Source: Cynocephalus volans (Eukaryota > Chordata > Mammalia > Dermoptera > Cynocephalidae). From it: a stretch of DNA of 64,000 nucleotides. The stretch lies in NCBI RefSeq assembly GCF_027409185.1, contig NC_084462.1:180038071-180102070 (forward strand), in the 5' to 3' direction. The translations under genes and the position numbers were made by a program. Below the pieces are notes generated by a model. It had not been told where the DNA came from. It saw only the letters and a list, made by a program, of their open reading frames with translations, and searched no databases. Positions 1 to 12,379 of the stretch are shown piece by piece (position 1 is the first letter of the stretch; each line of letters opens with the position of its first letter).

Positions 1-408
1 GCATGGAGCCCAAGTTGGCAGGATGTCAGGCTTGAAGCACTAGGCATCTCGGAGCTTTTGCCTAGAGTATAAAACCCGAGGAAACCTGAGAAGTGTGGAA
101 AACAGGGAGCAGCAATGCTGATGATAGTCGAGGAGTTCTGGGGTCCTCCTCCATGTGCCTGGGGTGCGGTGTGGCCATTTTGCCCTTTCATTTTTCTGGC
201 ATCCAATTATTTCTCATGCAACGATGTGTAGAGCTCTTGGGAAAGAGTATGTGGATTCTGTGCGGGGCACCCTGAGGAAGAAAGGGATTTTGTGATTGCA
301 AAGCTCAGTGTCAAGTATGGACCAGCATGGTCTCAAACTCTGCAGGTCATGCCAGTCCAACATTGTTAAATTCATGTGTGACCATTTGCTTAAAAAAGCA
401 CCCTAGAC

Positions 409-730
409 CTGCACTGTCTCATATGGTAGCCATGAACCCCATGGGGCTATTGAGCACTTGAAATGTGGTTGGTCCCAGTTGAGATGTGCTGTGAATGTAA
501 GCAACATACTGGATTTCAAAGACTCAGTACAAAAGAAGAACGTAAACTATCTCATGAATATTTTTATGTCGATTACATATTGAGATGATAATATTTTGGA
601 TATGTTGGGTTAACTAAAATACATTATTACAATTAATTTCACCTGTTTATTTTTCTTTTTTAAACATAACTGCTAGAAAATCTAAAATTACTTATGTAGC
701 TCACTTTATGTTTTTATTGGATAGCACTGC
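409..730 (-). mobile_element. hAT-type MITE, copy 1
   Basis: Ends read gcactgtctc... and ...ggatagcactgctc, and the body has the tell-tale block ttgagcacttgaaatgtgg. This is an old non-autonomous DNA transposon (hAT-Charlie-like; exact MER name uncertain), inverted relative to the copy at 1548. Confidence 0.65.
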
Positions 731-1297
731 TCTAGAAAAAACCTAGGAAGATATTAACCAGTTGCTGTCTCCTGCTGGTGGAATTACAAAAGACTCCCCT
801 TCCCCTTTTATAACATTTCTGTGTTTTCTAAGTTTTGCAAAAACTTCAAAACCATCCCTTCTTGCTTTGTATTAGAATCTCAAAGCTCATCAGGAAGTGG
901 GACTGAGCTAAGCAGCTGCCCTGGAAGTGTCAGTGTCAGCAACTGTGCTGTGGGAACAGGGTCAGGGAACAGCAAGACAGTGGGAGGCTTTGAGAATGCC
1001 AGAGATTAGAACTGGGGCTTAGGGCTGGAGAGCTCAGGGGCGTGACATGTAGGAACGCAAATGAGGGGTCCTAGGTAGGTTTATCAGTGAGACACAGGAA
1101 GTGGCTCTAGTGATGGCTCTGGCCTGGCGGGGGGAGCCTTTTTGAGCATACAAGACAGGAAGTTGCTCTTCCTGCTGGGGGACAGTTGGGGCTGTCCAGC
1201 CCTTATATCTCCCTTGGGAGGAGAGTGGAGCCAATGTTGGGAGGCCCAGGAGAGAAAAGGGTGTGGGTTTCACCTCTCAGGCAACAAGATGTTAAAA

Positions 1298-1480
1298 GTA
1301 TAGCCAACACTTGCTTAGTACTTACTAGGGTGCTGTTTCACATACTTTACTTGTATTAATTAATCTATTTCTCAGTTATGATCCTGAGATAGGAACTGTT
1401 ATCATCCCCATTTCACAGATGAGGAAACTGAGGTGCAAAGCCGCTAAGTCACTTGCCCTGGGTCATAGCTAATAAACGGG
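1298..1480 (-). repeat. MIR SINE
   Basis: The reverse MIR pattern is clear: tgcttagtacttactagg, then cccatttcacagatgaggaaactgagg, then aagtcacttgccctgggtcat. Confidence 0.85.
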
Positions 1481-1547
1481 GTGGGGGCGTCTCAATGGGA
1501 TGAATTTACCCTCCTTGGCCAGCAGGGGCGCTGTTCACAGCAGCCTA

Positions 1548-1828
1548 AACGCTGTCCCACAGAAAGACAACGTGGGCCACATTTTTAAGAAGTGAAAAAG
1601 AAAGGTGAAATTAATTTCATATTTTCTTTAACTCGGGTACATCCAAAATATTATCATTCTTACATATAATCAATATTAAATTTATTGATGAGATATTACA
1701 TTAGTTTTTGTTACGCTACATTTTTGAAACTCAGCATGTTATTTATATTCAAAATTTTTATGTACTAGAGACAGTTTAAGCACTCAATAGCCGCACGTGG
1801 CTAGTGGCTACTGGATTAGACAGCGTGG
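1548..1828 (+). mobile_element. hAT-type MITE, copy 2
   Basis: Starts acgctgtcccac and ends aatagccgcacgtggctagtggctactggattagacagcg. It is the same family as 409-730 but in opposite orientation. The interior shares the AT-rich ggtgaaattaatttcat segment, which appears complemented in copy 1. Confidence 0.65.
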
Positions 1829-1829
1829 C

Positions 1830-3195
1830 CCTAGAATCCGGAAACTTACAATCAAATTGGCAAATTGGTCCATCCTGTCGGCCAACCCTGATTGTTGGTG
1901 CTGGCTGCCTGGAGGCCTGGGTTGAGGAGGTGTCTGGGTTCAGAGAGGAAGAGTGCTGTGATTGATTAGCAAAGTCTGCCATGAACAAGAAAGGGGGACT
2001 GTGGAAGGGTCTGTGCCTCTTCTATACTGATTGGTAGTGAATCATGCCTGTGCAGTGGAAGGGGCCTCTGCAGACCCAGGCGGGGCACGTGGAGCATACG
2101 CCAATGATCTTTTGGTGAGCTCCCCTCCTCTGCCCTCCTGTAGATTTTACTGTCTGCACTGCTTCAGGCTCCATGTGTACTAAACCTGTGTTCTGTGTCC
2201 AGATCCCTGTGCCTCTGCTTTCTGCCCCCTCCTGCCCCCCCATCCCACTCAGGACACAGCAAAGTCCGTCCTCATCTCAAAACCTTCTCGCGCCTGCTCG
2301 GCAATTTCTCTGTCCCCTCTAAGGCCGAGTGAGGCCTCTTGCTGGCTTGCTCCTAGCAGCACCCCTCTGCTGGCCCCTTCCTTTAAGGCCAAGCATGGCC
2401 TCAGCCCTCAGCAGGCTATTCCAATAACCCTAGCATCTCTTGCTGCGTTGGCAGGCTCCAAGCAGGGCCTCCACACCTATCACACGGCTGATGGAGCAGA
2501 GACACTCTGCCAGTCCTATGTTTTTTAATGACTTTCTCCCGGCCACTGTGGACAAGGACGTCCTCTTCCCTGCCTCCCTGTGGGACGCTGGCTCCCCTGC
2601 AGCCGAGCACACAGTGGTCTCCCACAGCCCGTGTGAGTTAACACCTCTCCCAGGACACCTTGGGTTCTCTTCTGGGGGAGAATTTACATCCAGCAACATC
2701 TGGCAGAGAAAGAACTGTGAACGGTGAATGCGCTGGCGGAGCAGTGGCTGCAATTAGGAAACAACTAGATTTCTCTAAGTATGACGGGGAAAGTAATTCT
2801 CTGGCCAACAGAGTTTAATCAAAATGTTTTATGCAAGACGTATCCCTGACCCTGACAAATCTTCCCCCTCTTGCTGGAAATTAAACAAATATATTGTCAG
2901 CGCGGATTCCAATGAGCACATAAACAGATGCGGGGTCGGAGCAATCATGAGATTATGAGGTTCCAACAAACTGAGAGGAGCATGGAACAGGCTGGAAGCT
3001 TTGCGTTGTCCTTTGGGCTTTCGGCAGCTCCTGCTCTGTGCCAGGGGTCCCAGGAAAACAAAGCCTTTCTGCATTTTTTTGTGGCATCTCCCCTGCCCCC
3101 ACCGCTGAAGCAATGTCCTGTCCCTCCTTGTGGCCCTGTCCTCTGAATGGCATCCTGAATTCACCGCTGTTCTAACTTTGTCCTGCCACATTTGC
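1830..3195. other. Intergenic, repeat-poor; conserved-looking block 2745-2960
   Basis: No gene is supported. Short open frames exist on both strands with no coding character. The stretch 2745-2960 is AT-richer, keeps several CpGs and contains homeodomain-like cores (gtttaatcaaaat, gcaatcatgagattatg). It is possibly a regulatory element. Confidence 0.4.
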
Positions 3196-3199
3196 TCCA

Positions 3200-3300
3200 G
3201 CATCTGTTTCCCTTGGCAGGCTGAATCTGATTTTTCTTTGCACCCCTGGCATCTAGGACAATGCCTGGCACACAGCGGACCTCAAACAACTGTTTGCAGG
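3200..3300 (+). repeat. L2 LINE 3' end
   Basis: ctaggacaatgcctggcacacag followed by ctcaaacaactgtttg is the usual L2 tail. Confidence 0.7.
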
Positions 3301-3369
3301 AGCAAGAGAGGGAGGCAGGCCAGGAGGGAGGGAGGAATGGAGTGAGGTACGGGGACCTTCCCTTCAAGG

Positions 3370-3575
3370 AGGTAACATGGCGTAGACTTGGCCAGTTTCA
3401 GAGGCTGGGGAGCTGAGTTGCAACTCTGCCAGGTTTGTACTCTGTAGGGCTCCATTTGCTGACCAGGAAAGTGGGCATATTGGCAGATGGCATCTGCTCT
3501 GGTGGCAGTGAGAATTAAATGAAATCGCAGATGCACCTGGTGCAGATGAGGCATGAGTTGGTGGTGGTAGCCATC
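3370..3575 (+). repeat. MIR SINE
   Basis: A diverged MIR: gagttgcaactctgccag, then a weakened central core and gagaattaaatgaaat. Confidence 0.55.
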
Positions 3576-3579
3576 TGTG

Positions 3580-4790
3580 GCTCACGCTCCATGGGAAGCA
3601 ACACTAAGGACAGAGTGCCTTGATGGCCGTAGGGGGGCAAAGAAGTGAGGGGGACAGAGGGAGGGCAGGAGAAAGACCAGTGGTTCCATTCCAGAGGAGG
3701 CTGCTACCGGGCTGCTTTTGAAGGCCAGAGAGACCAAGGCGCAGAACGGGGAAATTCTTGGGGCAGCCTGGGCTTGCCCAGGATGCTCTAAATCTCATGC
3801 CTGTGCTTTTTGCATGACACATCCCCAGGTGTTGCTGGTAGAGCACAGACTCATGACATGGGCACTCAATTGCGTAGTGATGGGCAGAGCAGGCTGGGGG
3901 AGGAGTGAGTACGTTGAAACTACCGGTGGGGCCTCTGCTCCTCCACTCTCCCAGCTCTTCCCACTACTTTCACCCGGGGCCTCAGGCCACCCTGGCCAGG
4001 GGTTCTCATTGTATAGGGAAGGCATGTGCTGTGCCCAGGGAGGCCCTCCCCCCCACGATCCCCATCCAAAGTCCAGAATTCTCCTGATGTCCTGTCATGG
4101 AGATGTTTGTGCATTCCTTTCTCTTTAAGTTGATCCTGTTATCTCAATGGCCCTGGCTTTTGGGGTGAAGGGCAGCAGCCATCCAGGTGGATATTGCAGT
4201 GACGGATTCAAGGGTCAGGCAGGCTAGTGCCTTCCTTACGTTCTTAGCAAAGGAGAAAAGGAGCTTGAGGTCAGAGTGGCCTCCATCGTCATTCTGGCTC
4301 TGGGTATATGCAACTGAGCCCCTGCTTGGGTTGAGCCTCTCCTGTTCATGAGACATAGGGAAGAATTCACGGGAGTAGGTAGAGACCATGCCAATGGCTA
4401 ACAGACAATCTTGGCCTATGTGTTTAGGGGCCTGAGGGGATGGTGCAGGGAGAGGATCTGGTGGAAGGCCCAAGGTTGCTCTCACACCTCCCAAGCCTTC
4501 CTCAGGTATCTTGGAGAGAGGCAGCACAGGCTTGACCACCCAGGGGAGCACCCCTGTGGTCCCAAACCTCTCAGCCTTCACCCCCTGGCCCTACCTCCCA
4601 CTAGCCCACGGCCTCTCTCTGCAGCAGCTTGTGTGGACAGTGGCTACCATTGCAGCTTGGAATAGCATTTCGCCATCAACGGAGGTGGATGAGGTTTGAG
4701 TCTTTCCATTTTACAGATAAGGAACACATGTGTGGGACAGCCAAGGAAAAAGTCAAGCCTGCAAGACTCCTAGTATCTCCTCTACCAGGA
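3580..4790. other. Intergenic unique sequence
   Basis: GC-moderate, with overlapping short open frames on both strands (for example 4144-4581 minus). These lack splice context or recognisable domains. Nothing is assigned. Confidence 0.5.
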
Positions 4791-4794
4791 GGAA

Positions 4795-4885
4795 GACATC
4801 AGCCCCATTTCTCAGATGAGGAAACTGAGGGAACTCAGAGAGATGCGGTGACTCGCCCAAGGCTGGTGGCAGAAGCCCTGGCCCC
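4795..4885 (-). repeat. MIR SINE fragment
   Basis: ccccatttctcagatgaggaaactgagg plus ggtgactcgcccaaggctgg is the MIR core in reverse. Confidence 0.75.
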
Positions 4886-4889
4886 CAGC

Positions 4890-7800
4890 ACCTGCCTGGG
4901 CCCCTCACTGACCCAGTTGCCTGTGTGGCCCCCATCTGCCTGGACCATTTCATCTGTTTTGTGCATTTTGGGCATGTGTGAGAGCATGTTTGAAGAATTA
5001 TGATTTAAAGCAAGAAGGTTTGAAGTCACCAGATTCAGTCTCTCAGCGTAGGGGGGGGAGACTGAGGTGGGAGAGGGTGAGAGATGAGCTTGACCCATGC
5101 AGAGGGGCGGGGAGCCAACACAGACATCCCCACGGTTGTTAGCAAGGGTGGCTGGGCACCCTGCCCAAAATGTCCTCAGTCACCCACTCACATTCCAGGA
5201 GACAAGCAGGCCCCAGGGACCAGATTCTCCAGGCTTCCCGAGGCACATCCATTAGCCACGGGCACAGATGGAGTGCGGCGGCTGCCCGGGAGCAGGAAGC
5301 GTACCCACACTCCTTGCCAGCAGAGCAAATGTTCCCTGGTTGGGCGGACATGGGGATTAGCCCTCTCTCGTCCCCTGAACCCTGATGCCTGGTCTCATCT
5401 CGTAAAAACTCTCCCTGTGGAAGTGCCAGGTAGCTGGGCTCTCACGGAAGGGGCTGCTTGGGCCACAGGACCCCAGGCAGCCGTGGTTGTATCTTCCCAT
5501 GGCCTGTCTGGCCTGCCCCGACCACCTGGCCAGTTGTGTCAACAGCTGGGACACCACTCATTCGCAGTGGGCCAGGCTGCGTGGCTCATCCTAAGGGCTA
5601 ACTCAGCAGCCAGGCTACGTTGGGGACTTGAGAGGGGACAGTGGTCTCTGGCCTCCAAGGTGGAGGCTGCAAGGCAAGGTGTGCCAAGGGCCCGGCTCAG
5701 CATAGGAGGGAGAGAGAGAGAGAGAGACAGGCCAGGAGCAGGACCAGGGCAGCCATGAAGGAAGCTGCTGGAATCAGGCATGGGAAGGGAGGCCTCATGG
5801 GCGACTGCTAGCCCTTCAGGAGACCCTGCTGTCACTGCAGTATCACGCCATGCAACCCACCCTCCCACAGCCTCACACATATGCACACATGTGTACACAC
5901 GCACACACACACTCACATGCCCTCACATGCACACAGGTCCAGGCTATGCCCTGGGAGAAATGCGCTTGACCCTGTGTCCAGAGTCACCTGGAGTCACCTG
6001 GAGGACAGTCTAGTCAACAAATATCTTGGGACGTGGGGTGACCTCCTGGTGACTTGTCTGGGCTGGAACTCCTGACATGCCGAGGCCTTCCCAGCACAAC
6101 ACCCACCAGGCGCAGAGCAGCCGAGCTGGGCAAGCCTGGAGCCCAGTTCCCTGTGTCCTGGTGGGGTAGTTTGTGCTGGGTCTCCTGACCCCACAGTGGT
6201 GATCCCTTATCCCCCAGCTGCCCCTGCATCCTGGGATCCCTGGGATGCCCACCAGGCTTCTCTCCCTCCTGGAGTGGCCGCCAGCAGGACTGGTTTTGTC
6301 TCAGCTACAAAGCAGACCAGCTGCCCCCAGAGAGGCCCCAGAGCTTTCGAGCTTGACCCTGGAGGCAGCCACCCCAGATGGGGACCAAGCTGCATGGGGG
6401 CTGGGGGGTTGGCAGGAGCCCCAGAGTCCTTTGCCCCCAGACCCCTTCCCTCGCTCCTTCACCCCATCACTTCCTGGCTGTGGGACACAGACCTTTACTC
6501 AGACTCTCTAAGACCACAAGCCTCAAGAGTGGGGGTGGGTCCTGGCGTCTGTCTGTCTGGAAGACTTTGGCTCCATCTTCCAGCTGCCAGCAGCACTAGG
6601 AGGGACTCAAGTTGATCTGTCCCTCTGGGCAAAACCTAGGCAGAGGGTCTGGGGAAGGCCTGGTATAGCAGGACCCCTCCCCAAGGATTCCGAGTGGGTG
6701 GCCCCACCAGAGGCTAAGAGCTTTTCCAGAAAGCTGCCTTTGAGAGCGGGCGACTCTCACTAACATGGATTCTTCCCCCAGGCCCCTGAGCTCTCTGTGC
6801 CAGGGAGGCTTCCTCCGGGCTGATCTTCCATGGGGGACACTGCTGGGACGGCAGCTCACAGCCCCTTCCTGTTTCGGGGGCTTGGCAGGAGCCAGGCTCC
6901 CTCTCCCCTGGGTGAGGGCGATGCAGTGGCCCAGTGAGGCAAGGGCTTTGCTGGGAGGTCTGGCTGCATCCGAGTGCCATCGATCATGGGACCGCCAGCC
7001 TCAGCCTGCTTGTCATTCCACACAGGCGTCCCCTCTGCACCCGTTCCTGGAATTTCTGTCTGTCTCATAAACTGGCCATACGTCATGGCCCGCACAGGCC
7101 GGGGCTGAGGCCTCCCTGCCTGCGTCTGTTTTAATGACTTTTCTTTAAGGAGGTCTGGGCGGGCTGCACAATCTCATGTGGAAGAGCATCTTTCTAGCAG
7201 CAAAGTCAAACGCTTGGGGGGGTTGTCTTCCTGAGCTCTTCATTTCTGCAGGGACCCATCCCTACCAACAATTCCTCAGCCCTGCCCAGCACCGGGTCCG
7301 GGCTGGCGCTGGAGCATTCACACAGATGGGTGAGCCTGGGGCCCTCTGACCCATACCTCCTTACCCTGGTGCAAGCTGTGTCCTGGCTACAATCCTCTTA
7401 CTCTTTCTCTACCTCATGGACACAGGCTGGCCCTCACAGACCCATTTAAACATCCCTTATCCAGATGGAGTGGTCCCAGGCATGCACAGAGGAACAACCA
7501 GCACTCTGACTGGGGCAACTGAGGGAGGGCTTCCCAGAGGAGAGGCCATGGAGCTGGGTTCCAAGGGGTGAAGAGGAGTTTGACAGTTAGGTTGGAAAGG
7601 GAGCTCCAGCAGAGGAAACCGCATGTTGGGGTGAGGAGCAAGGCCAGCCCCACAGCCCTGGGGCTTTGGGAGCTGGTGCTCTTCTTCGGAAACCCCATGA
7701 GGGTTTTCAAGCCCAATAAGAGCTAAGATTAAGGAGGGTTGGGAGCACTTCCGTGTTCACTGCTGCAGCCTCCTACCCAGCACAGTGCCTGACACATGCC

Positions 7801-7900
7801 GATCGAACATCTCCATGTGTGAACCACCCCTACGCCCCACATACTCTTGCGAAAATGGATTGTCGAATACTGGCTGATGTACAGCAAGAAAAGAACAGTG
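4890..7900. other. Intergenic, GC-rich, no gene found
   Basis: Mostly unique sequence. It holds a 224-codon open frame (5084-5758), which I judge a GC-rich chance frame, a GA-run at 5708-5727 and the CA repeat near 5900. No repeat family is clearly recognisable. Confidence 0.5.
5871..5935. repeat. Imperfect CA microsatellite
   Basis: Interrupted (CA)n with acatgc breaks; probably only weakly polymorphic. Confidence 0.8.
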
Positions 7901-7904
7901 GAGG

Positions 7905-8075
7905 AAAACACTCCCTCCAGCCTCAGGACTTCACATAGGCTGTTTCCTCTGCCTGCAACACTGTTCCACACCCCACTGCCATTTTTAATAGTGTGCTAGG
8001 TCTGTCTTGCTCCTGTTATGTCCCCATTGTCAAGCATGGGGCTGTCCATTAGTAAATATTTATTGCTTAAGTTCA
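7905..8075 (+). repeat. L2 LINE 3' end
   Basis: The ctgtttcctctgcctgcaaca block, then gtctgtcttgctcctg and tagtaaatatttattg, follow L2 order on the + strand. Confidence 0.65.
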
Positions 8076-8339
8076 CAGAAATAGGTGCTCAATACCACTT
8101 ATTAAATGCAGTTTCTAAAATGAATACTCACACAGAGATCCTAGCTGATGTCAGAAGACTGACACATATCCCACAAGGAAAGGGAGAAACCAGGGGCAGA
8201 CGCAGCGTACTTCTGCGGAGTGACCTGTTTCCAAGGTGCACTCATTTAGAGAAATGGTTCCTGGTTGCCTATCTAAGCCACTGCCTCTTTTCCCAGAGCC
8301 CAGGGAATCCCCTGCCTCTCTGCACAAACCGAGCAACCC

Positions 8340-8485
8340 TCCAGCCTCAGTTTCCTCATCCATAGCTTGGGGACAGTGACAACCCTAGAGGGTTATTGTG
8401 GGGATTTGTCATGATAACGTGGGCAAAACACTCACTTAGCTTGATGCCTGGCACAGACCAAGGGCCGTAGAAATCGTGGTAGTTA
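8340..8485 (+). repeat. MIR SINE
   Basis: cagcctcagtttcctcatcc, agggttattgtggggatt and tgatgcctggcacag occur in MIR order. Confidence 0.85.
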
Positions 8486-8489
8486 TTGT

Positions 8490-9685
8490 GGTGGGAGGGG
8501 CCACCCACCTGGAATCCAGAACATGCCTCTCTCCCGGGAGATGGTAGCAAGCCTCCGACTGGCCACCTTGGCAGTCCTAGAACACCAGTCTTTTGTCCTG
8601 AGCTAAAGTCTGCCTTCCCATCCTGTGCCTGACATTCTGATCTTGCTCTGAGGCTGCTTGGAATCGACCTGATCCCTCTTACCCACCCCAGACTCAGTTT
8701 CCCCACCTGGCAAATTGAGGCCAATTGAACAGGCTGGAATTCCCCAATAAACAGCCTGCAATTCTATTGCCATCTGTTACAAGTTCATCTTTCACTTTCT
8801 GCAAAAAAGAAATAAATCTCCACCACTTGCTGACATTCTTGGGGCACACTCAGCTGGGGGTGGATGCGGGCAGGACCTAGGGTGGGCCTCGTGCTGGCCT
8901 GGCCACCTCCCCCAGGGCCCATCTCCATGGGGGCAGCTGGAAGGGGAGAAACAGGCCCGACTTTCCATCCCTGCGTGCCCGCCACTTCCAGCCCAGAAGC
9001 AATTTGCTTTCATTATGAAGGCCGTGGTGGAGTCTGTTTGCAGAAGGACTGGGCTTCTCAGCTGCCTGTACTGCGGGGAAAATTTTCCTTAATTATTTTT
9101 TTATAGCCTAACTTTTGTGTGAGAGGGTTTGTTATTATCCCTGCCTCACTTGAGAGTCATAAGCCCGCGAGAAGAACCATAAATAAAACTTTACTTAATA
9201 TTCAAAGCCTGCACGGTGGGATGATGGATGGGGGGTGGGGAGGCAGCCCCCCACATCGGCGGAGCTGTACCCGGCTTTCTGCCGGAAGGCAATTACTTTC
9301 AGCTCCTTGTAATCAGAACTGCTTCCTACCTCTGCATTTTGTTTTTCTAACTTTCTCATTTAAAACCGGGATGGGCGACAATGTATCCCATTTGTTTTGT
9401 GTCGAGCGAGATTACTTGGGGCGCTGCTGTGCGCAGGGCCACTGGGACTGCAATATTTTACCTGGGAATCCGCTTTTGAAACGTTGAAATGCGACAGCAG
9501 CAAAGACAGGGCCATGATTTGATCCCCAGATTCCGAAGCTTTGGGGACAAATGCTTGGCAGTGGAATTAATTTTTCTTGAGGAATAGGAGAGCTATAACT
9601 TTTCCCTCTATTGTTTTAAAACCTTGAGACTGACTCTTCCAGGGCCTGAGCAGGTAAAGTAGTAATAGGGGTGGCTGTGCTTGAG
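8490..9685. other. Intergenic, with a repeat-free block at 9065-9560
   Basis: 8490-9060 is ordinary unique DNA. 9065-9560 is AT-rich yet retains CpGs (gtcgagcgag, catcggcgg), shows no repeat signature and has short homopolymeric A/T cores. It is a candidate conserved non-coding element. Confidence 0.4.
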
Positions 9686-9689
9686 GACA

Positions 9690-9800
9690 CCTGGGTTCTT
9701 GATCCTTCTTCTGCCAGAGTGTGCTGTGTGACCTTCCACAAGTTCCTGACCCTCTCTGGGCTGTCGTCACCTTACCCAGAAAATGGAGGGGCTACACACA
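9690..9800 (+). repeat. MIR SINE
   Basis: ttctgccagagtgtgctgtgtgaccttcc and ccagaaaatggaggggct match the MIR core. Confidence 0.75.
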
Positions 9801-9834
9801 CAAAAAATGTTACTAATATCACCCTGGAGTTGAC

Positions 9835-9920
9835 ATTTTGTTGAGCACCTACTATGTGCTAGACACCATGCTCGGCCCTTAATGCATACTTCATGAGAAA
9901 TTCACAGCAGCCCAAGAGCA
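9835..9920 (-). repeat. MIR SINE fragment
   Basis: ttgttgagcacctactatgtgctagacacc is the reverse MIR 3' end. Confidence 0.7.
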
Positions 9921-9939
9921 GGTTCATCAAAATGCATTC

Positions 9940-10315
9940 AACATATATTTCTTGACGTCCTACTGTGTGCCAGGCATGGTTCTAGGCCACGGGTGCACTT
10001 TGGTGAACAGAAGAGGTAAGAATCTGATGTTCCTGGAGCTTCTTTTCTAGGAGGGGAGATGGATAATGAGCCTATAAACAAACAGGATCATTCTGGAGCA
10101 GGAGGCGGTGGGTGTTTTGGAGAAAATAAAAGCAGATGATATACTAGATGGTGACGAGAGAGAGGTAAAATGAGACAGCAGGATGTGACAGCCTCTCTGA
10201 GACGCTGACATCTGAGCAGAGCCCGACAAATGAGGAGCTACCCAGACACATGAAGACTGGGAAAAGCATTCAGGTAGAGAGAACAGCACATGCAAAGGCC
10301 CTGAGGTGGGTGCAG
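9940..10315 (-). repeat. L2 LINE 3' end
   Basis: Reverse L2: atatatttcttgacgtcctactgtgtgccagg, ctggagcttcttttctagg, gagcctataaacaaacagg, then aacagcacatgcaaaggccctgagg. About 375 bp of contiguous 3' sequence. Confidence 0.85.
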
Positions 10316-10319
10316 CAGA

Positions 10320-10850
10320 CACTACAGATCTGTCCGCTCAACACCACTCCAAGCAGCCCCCGCCCTCTTTTGCCATAGAGCCTGGAAAGCTAAAGCAATG
10401 TTTCCGGAGGTGCTGTGGCTAAGGCCCCACATGGGCCTGGTTGACCAGTGCATGCCTCGAGCGAGACTGAGAGGGGAAAGGCAGGCAACGTCAGAAAACG
10501 ACCTTCTGGTGTGCTGGAGGCATCCAGGCATCCCTGGTGCTGAGCAGAGGGAGGCGGTGTGGAGGGGTTCCTGCTACAGCTGTCGGGGTCAGGCTGCCGG
10601 TCTCCCCTTGCACTTAGCTTTCCCCTGCCCCCAGGTACCTTCTGGCAGGACACTCTGAAGTGTGTCCTCTGTGGCATTCAGAGTTCCCCCTGCGATGTAC
10701 CATTGCCAGAAGCGGTGACCTGCTTGATGGAGCATGAGGTGTTGGCTCCTTCCCTCCCTGCCTTGATCCTCATTCCTGCAGTCGCTTCCCAAATAAACCA
10801 CTTGCCTTCAAACCCTTGTCTCTAGGTCTGCTTCCAGGAACCCAGACAAG
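10320..10850 (+). mobile_element. Probable solo-LTR 3' part, family uncertain
   Basis: The right end reads cccaaataaaccacttgcc...ccttgtctctaggtctgcttcc...aacccag. This is the polyadenylation/end motif seen in old mammalian LTRs. The left boundary is not determined. Confidence 0.4.
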
Positions 10851-10854
10851 CTGA

Positions 10855-12375
10855 ACTTGGGCGTTTTTCTTAACTGATTTGCTCCTATATGCGTAGAGTC
10901 AAGCTTGGTTTTCTTGAGATCCCACAAGGCTTTGACTACCTCCTTGCAAACCCCCTTCTGATTAAATTGGTGAGAGTGGATTCTGATGTTGGCAATTAGG
11001 AACATGACGGATACTCTAGATGTCGTTGTCCTCATCACCTCCTTCCTGCAGGTTAGGACATGGAAGCTCTGGGAGGGCCTGCAGTCCTGCCAGGCACTGG
11101 CCCCTGTCACCGCCGAGCTGGGCCCCACTCTGGTTCTAAAAGAGACGGGCCCCAGCCGTTGTGTTGGTCCTAGGCAGGCCCATGTGGAGCTGAGATCCTT
11201 CATCTTTTGGTAATTGTGCTCTTCGGAAGAACTGAAAAGGTTAATGGGCCTTCTGCAGGCTCCCAGCCAACTGCCAGGTAGCAGCTCGGGCTTTCAGACA
11301 ACGGAGCTCATTAGGCAGCAGATAGATGACAGAGCGCAGCGTCATCTTGCACCTCGGGTGAAGGAGCAGCCATGAGCCGGCCGCCCCCGCCGGCCTCTGC
11401 CGGAGCTGGGTGCTGTTTGCTCAGCTCACACAAGCATGGGGCACCTGCTCTGTGCCTGGCCCGGGGATGGGGGCTGGGTTTGGGGCTCTCCAGGGGCGCC
11501 CACCAGGCAGGGAAAGCACAGTCATGACCCCTAGTAGCAGGTGGCAAAAGAGTTCATCCTGTGACCAAAGGCTGTAGGCAAAGAGTGATGCAGGGGGAGA
11601 TGGAAAGAGCCCGGGGCACAGGTGCCTGGTTGCACTGTGGAGCCGACACGCACAGCCGCCTGCATGCAGTCTTCTAGCTAAGTGGGAAAAAAGCCCCGTC
11701 TGTTTAAGCCGATGCTGATAAGTTTGCTATAACTTGCCTCCAAGATCATTCCTAATTTATAAGCCCATGCACTAGCCCACAGAGGAAGTGTGAACAAATT
11801 CTGAAAGTTTAAATCACTTGAGTCATGTTAAAAAAAACATTGTAGCATCTCCTCCTGGGTGTCCTCAGGAAGTAACCCAGGAGTGACTGCTCCCTCCTCC
11901 ACGCCCCACCCAGCCCTTGGCTGGGCCCTGACCAAAGCTCTGCACCACACTGCCATATGCACATGCAGCGCCCGCATTCGACTGTGAGCTCCGAGGCCGG
12001 GCATGACTTGGGCAGGCTGTCAGACACTGCGTGTTGAGCGACTGACTAGGTGCGCAAATGCATGGGTGGCAGCTGATGAGACAGACTCTGTGATCCTTTC
12101 CAGTTCTGTCAGTCCAGTTCTCTGGGGAATAAAAAGCTCTGATTTGTGGCAATTGCCAATTTCTCTGGTGTAAATACTCCTACCATGGCCGGTTCAAGCT
12201 GCCAAATGTTTAACAACCAGCTCACAAAAACCTCTTGAAAATGTAACCATGGGTTCTTGCGAGCCAGCACCAGCCATCTCCAGCACATGACTCATTTCTA
12301 CTCATGTTCCTTCCTTCTTCCACGCAGGAGCCATCAGGGAGCCTGTGCCTCTGCCATAGACACTGGGAGGGGAGA
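10855..12375. other. Intergenic unique sequence
   Basis: No gene. 11680-11800 is AT-rich and repeat-free (gctgataagtttgctataac, cctaatttataagc) and may be constrained. The rest shows nothing. Confidence 0.4.
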
Positions 12376-12379
12376 GGGG

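Noticed and set aside
1518..1532. Possible CTCF site ccagcaggggcgctg
   Set aside because: One G short of the core, which shifts the critical GGC; not kept as a site.
5084..5758. 224-codon open frame
   Set aside because: Proline/glycine/arginine-rich composition typical of GC-rich non-coding DNA; no recognisable domain.
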